DNA of 60,500 bases from NCBI GenBank assembly GCA_016946835.1, contig JACVTC010000013.1, forward strand, positions 547,001-607,500. Direction: 5' to 3'. The stretch comes from Neocallimastix lanati (nom. inval.). Taxonomy: Eukaryota; Neocallimastigomycota; Neocallimastigomycetes; Neocallimastigales; Neocallimastigaceae. The translations under genes and the position numbers were made by a program. The notes beneath the pieces were generated by a model. That model did not search any database. It had not been told where the DNA came from and saw nothing but the letters and a program-made list of their open reading frames with translations. Shown here one piece after another: positions 59,762 through 60,500 of this stretch. Each line of letters starts with the position of its first letter. Position 1 is the first letter of the stretch.

Positions 59762-60500
59762 TTTTTAAAAATTTCAATAAATAATATATTTTTTATTTTT
59801 TTATTAATACTTAAATATTTTATATTTAAAAAAGACCATTACACTTGAAAGGTTGGATTCAACGTTCTTTGTAAAACGAGATACCTTCAAAAAATCAAGA
59901 TCAACATTATCTGATATAAACAATACAAATAATTCTAAAGAACCTGAGAGTGAAACATTTAATATATTTGAAAGTATAGCCTTACCACCTATATCACAAT
60001 CAAATAAACCTGCACAAAAAACTACGACAAATAAAAAATCAAAATCTGATTCCTCAACAAGTAATCATACCAATTCTAATAATGATGATGATGAATCAGT
60101 TCAAGAATTTGATTTAGAATCAGATAATCAAGAAGAAACGATTATAGAAAATCCATTTAGTGCCTATAAAAAGAAAGGAACTGGATCATCACAATCTAAA
60201 AAAAATAATAAATCAACAAAACAACAACCACCAAAATATAATGCTAATAGTGATTATAATGACGATGATAATATTATTAAAGAATTTGAAGAAAATCTTG
60301 CAGAATTTGGTATTGCTGAAGAAACTGAAAAAGAAATTGAAGAAAATCTTGAAGAGTTTGATGTTGCCGAAGAAGCTGAAAAAGAGATAGAAGAATTTTC
60401 TTTGGAGGATGAATTTGAACAAGAATTAGAAAAGGAATTAGAAATAAGAGAGGATGATGAGGATGCCAAACTTTCAGATAACGATAAATTCTTAAAAGAT
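58375..60500 (+). CDS. EAF1: EAF (ELL-associated factor) family Pol II elongation protein, 3'-truncated by window end
   Basis: Exons 58375-58471, 59277-59377, 59545-59625 and 59835 to the edge give 315 residues so far. The EAF N-terminal domain is clear: IKPPSIDHSKPGSLH (compare the FKPASVD.SKPG.L of animal EAFs), then KEVNKELILLYDEETNTITL and LDSTFFVKR, matching the family's KECVLIY...GEFTLEKL...VKK. After about residue 110 it becomes Ser/Thr/Asn/Lys-rich, then strongly acidic with a repeated EEI/EENLEEF pattern (about 265-315), typical of the acidic transactivation tail of EAFs. Family role: with ELL it stimulates RNA polymerase II elongation. The start is the first ATG (ANIWDKLEDKTYQMKIG) and fits the family N-terminus. 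The stop codon lies beyond the window. Confidence 0.92.

Overview
The window looks like nuclear DNA of an anaerobic gut fungus (Neocallimastigomycota; inference). The supporting signs are extreme A+T content, long poly(A)/poly(T) tracts, Asn-rich low-complexity proteins, many short AT-rich GT-AG introns, TAA as the stop of every intact gene, and fungal/opisthokont core genes separated by kilobases of microsatellite. Dictyostelids share the AT and poly-Asn habit, but the intron density (29 introns in the five spliced genes) and the gene set fit a fungus better.

Layout: 1-2480 (-) decayed Ty3/gypsy gag-protease; 5291-7165 (+) Nup53/Nup35-type nucleoporin; 9466-15570 (+) VPS16 in 18 exons (757 aa), reconstructed exon by exon with every phase closing; about 17.6-18.6 kb (+) a broken replication-associated protein (Rep) of CRESS-DNA virus type; 19.0-20.5 kb short duplications separated by poly(T); 22721-24817 (-) a three-exon type I membrane protein with a cytoplasmic SH3 domain; 24.8-37.9 kb a gene-free satellite region; 38013-39266 (-) a coiled-coil RING-H2 protein; about 41.5-43.3 kb (+) a Ty1/copia relic; 44693-45548 (+) a secreted, probably GPI-anchored CAP/PR-1 protein; 48604-54760 (+) a TPX2-like spindle protein in seven exons (1397 aa); 58375-60500 (+) the start of an EAF (ELL-associated factor) gene that runs off the window.

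The seven intact genes are unrelated housekeeping or cell-surface functions (nuclear pore, HOPS/CORVET tethering, membrane SH3 adaptor, putative E3 ligase, CAP protein, mitotic spindle, Pol II elongation), each with its own intergenic space; there is no operon-like arrangement. The unusual content is in the spaces: an endogenised viral Rep, two retroelement relics whose decay partly looks like C-to-T change, a heptanucleotide satellite carrying a palindromic module in both orientations, and two copies of a dispersed repeat whose internal hairpin loop is inverted in one copy relative to the other. All calls come from reading the sequence only; no database search was run.
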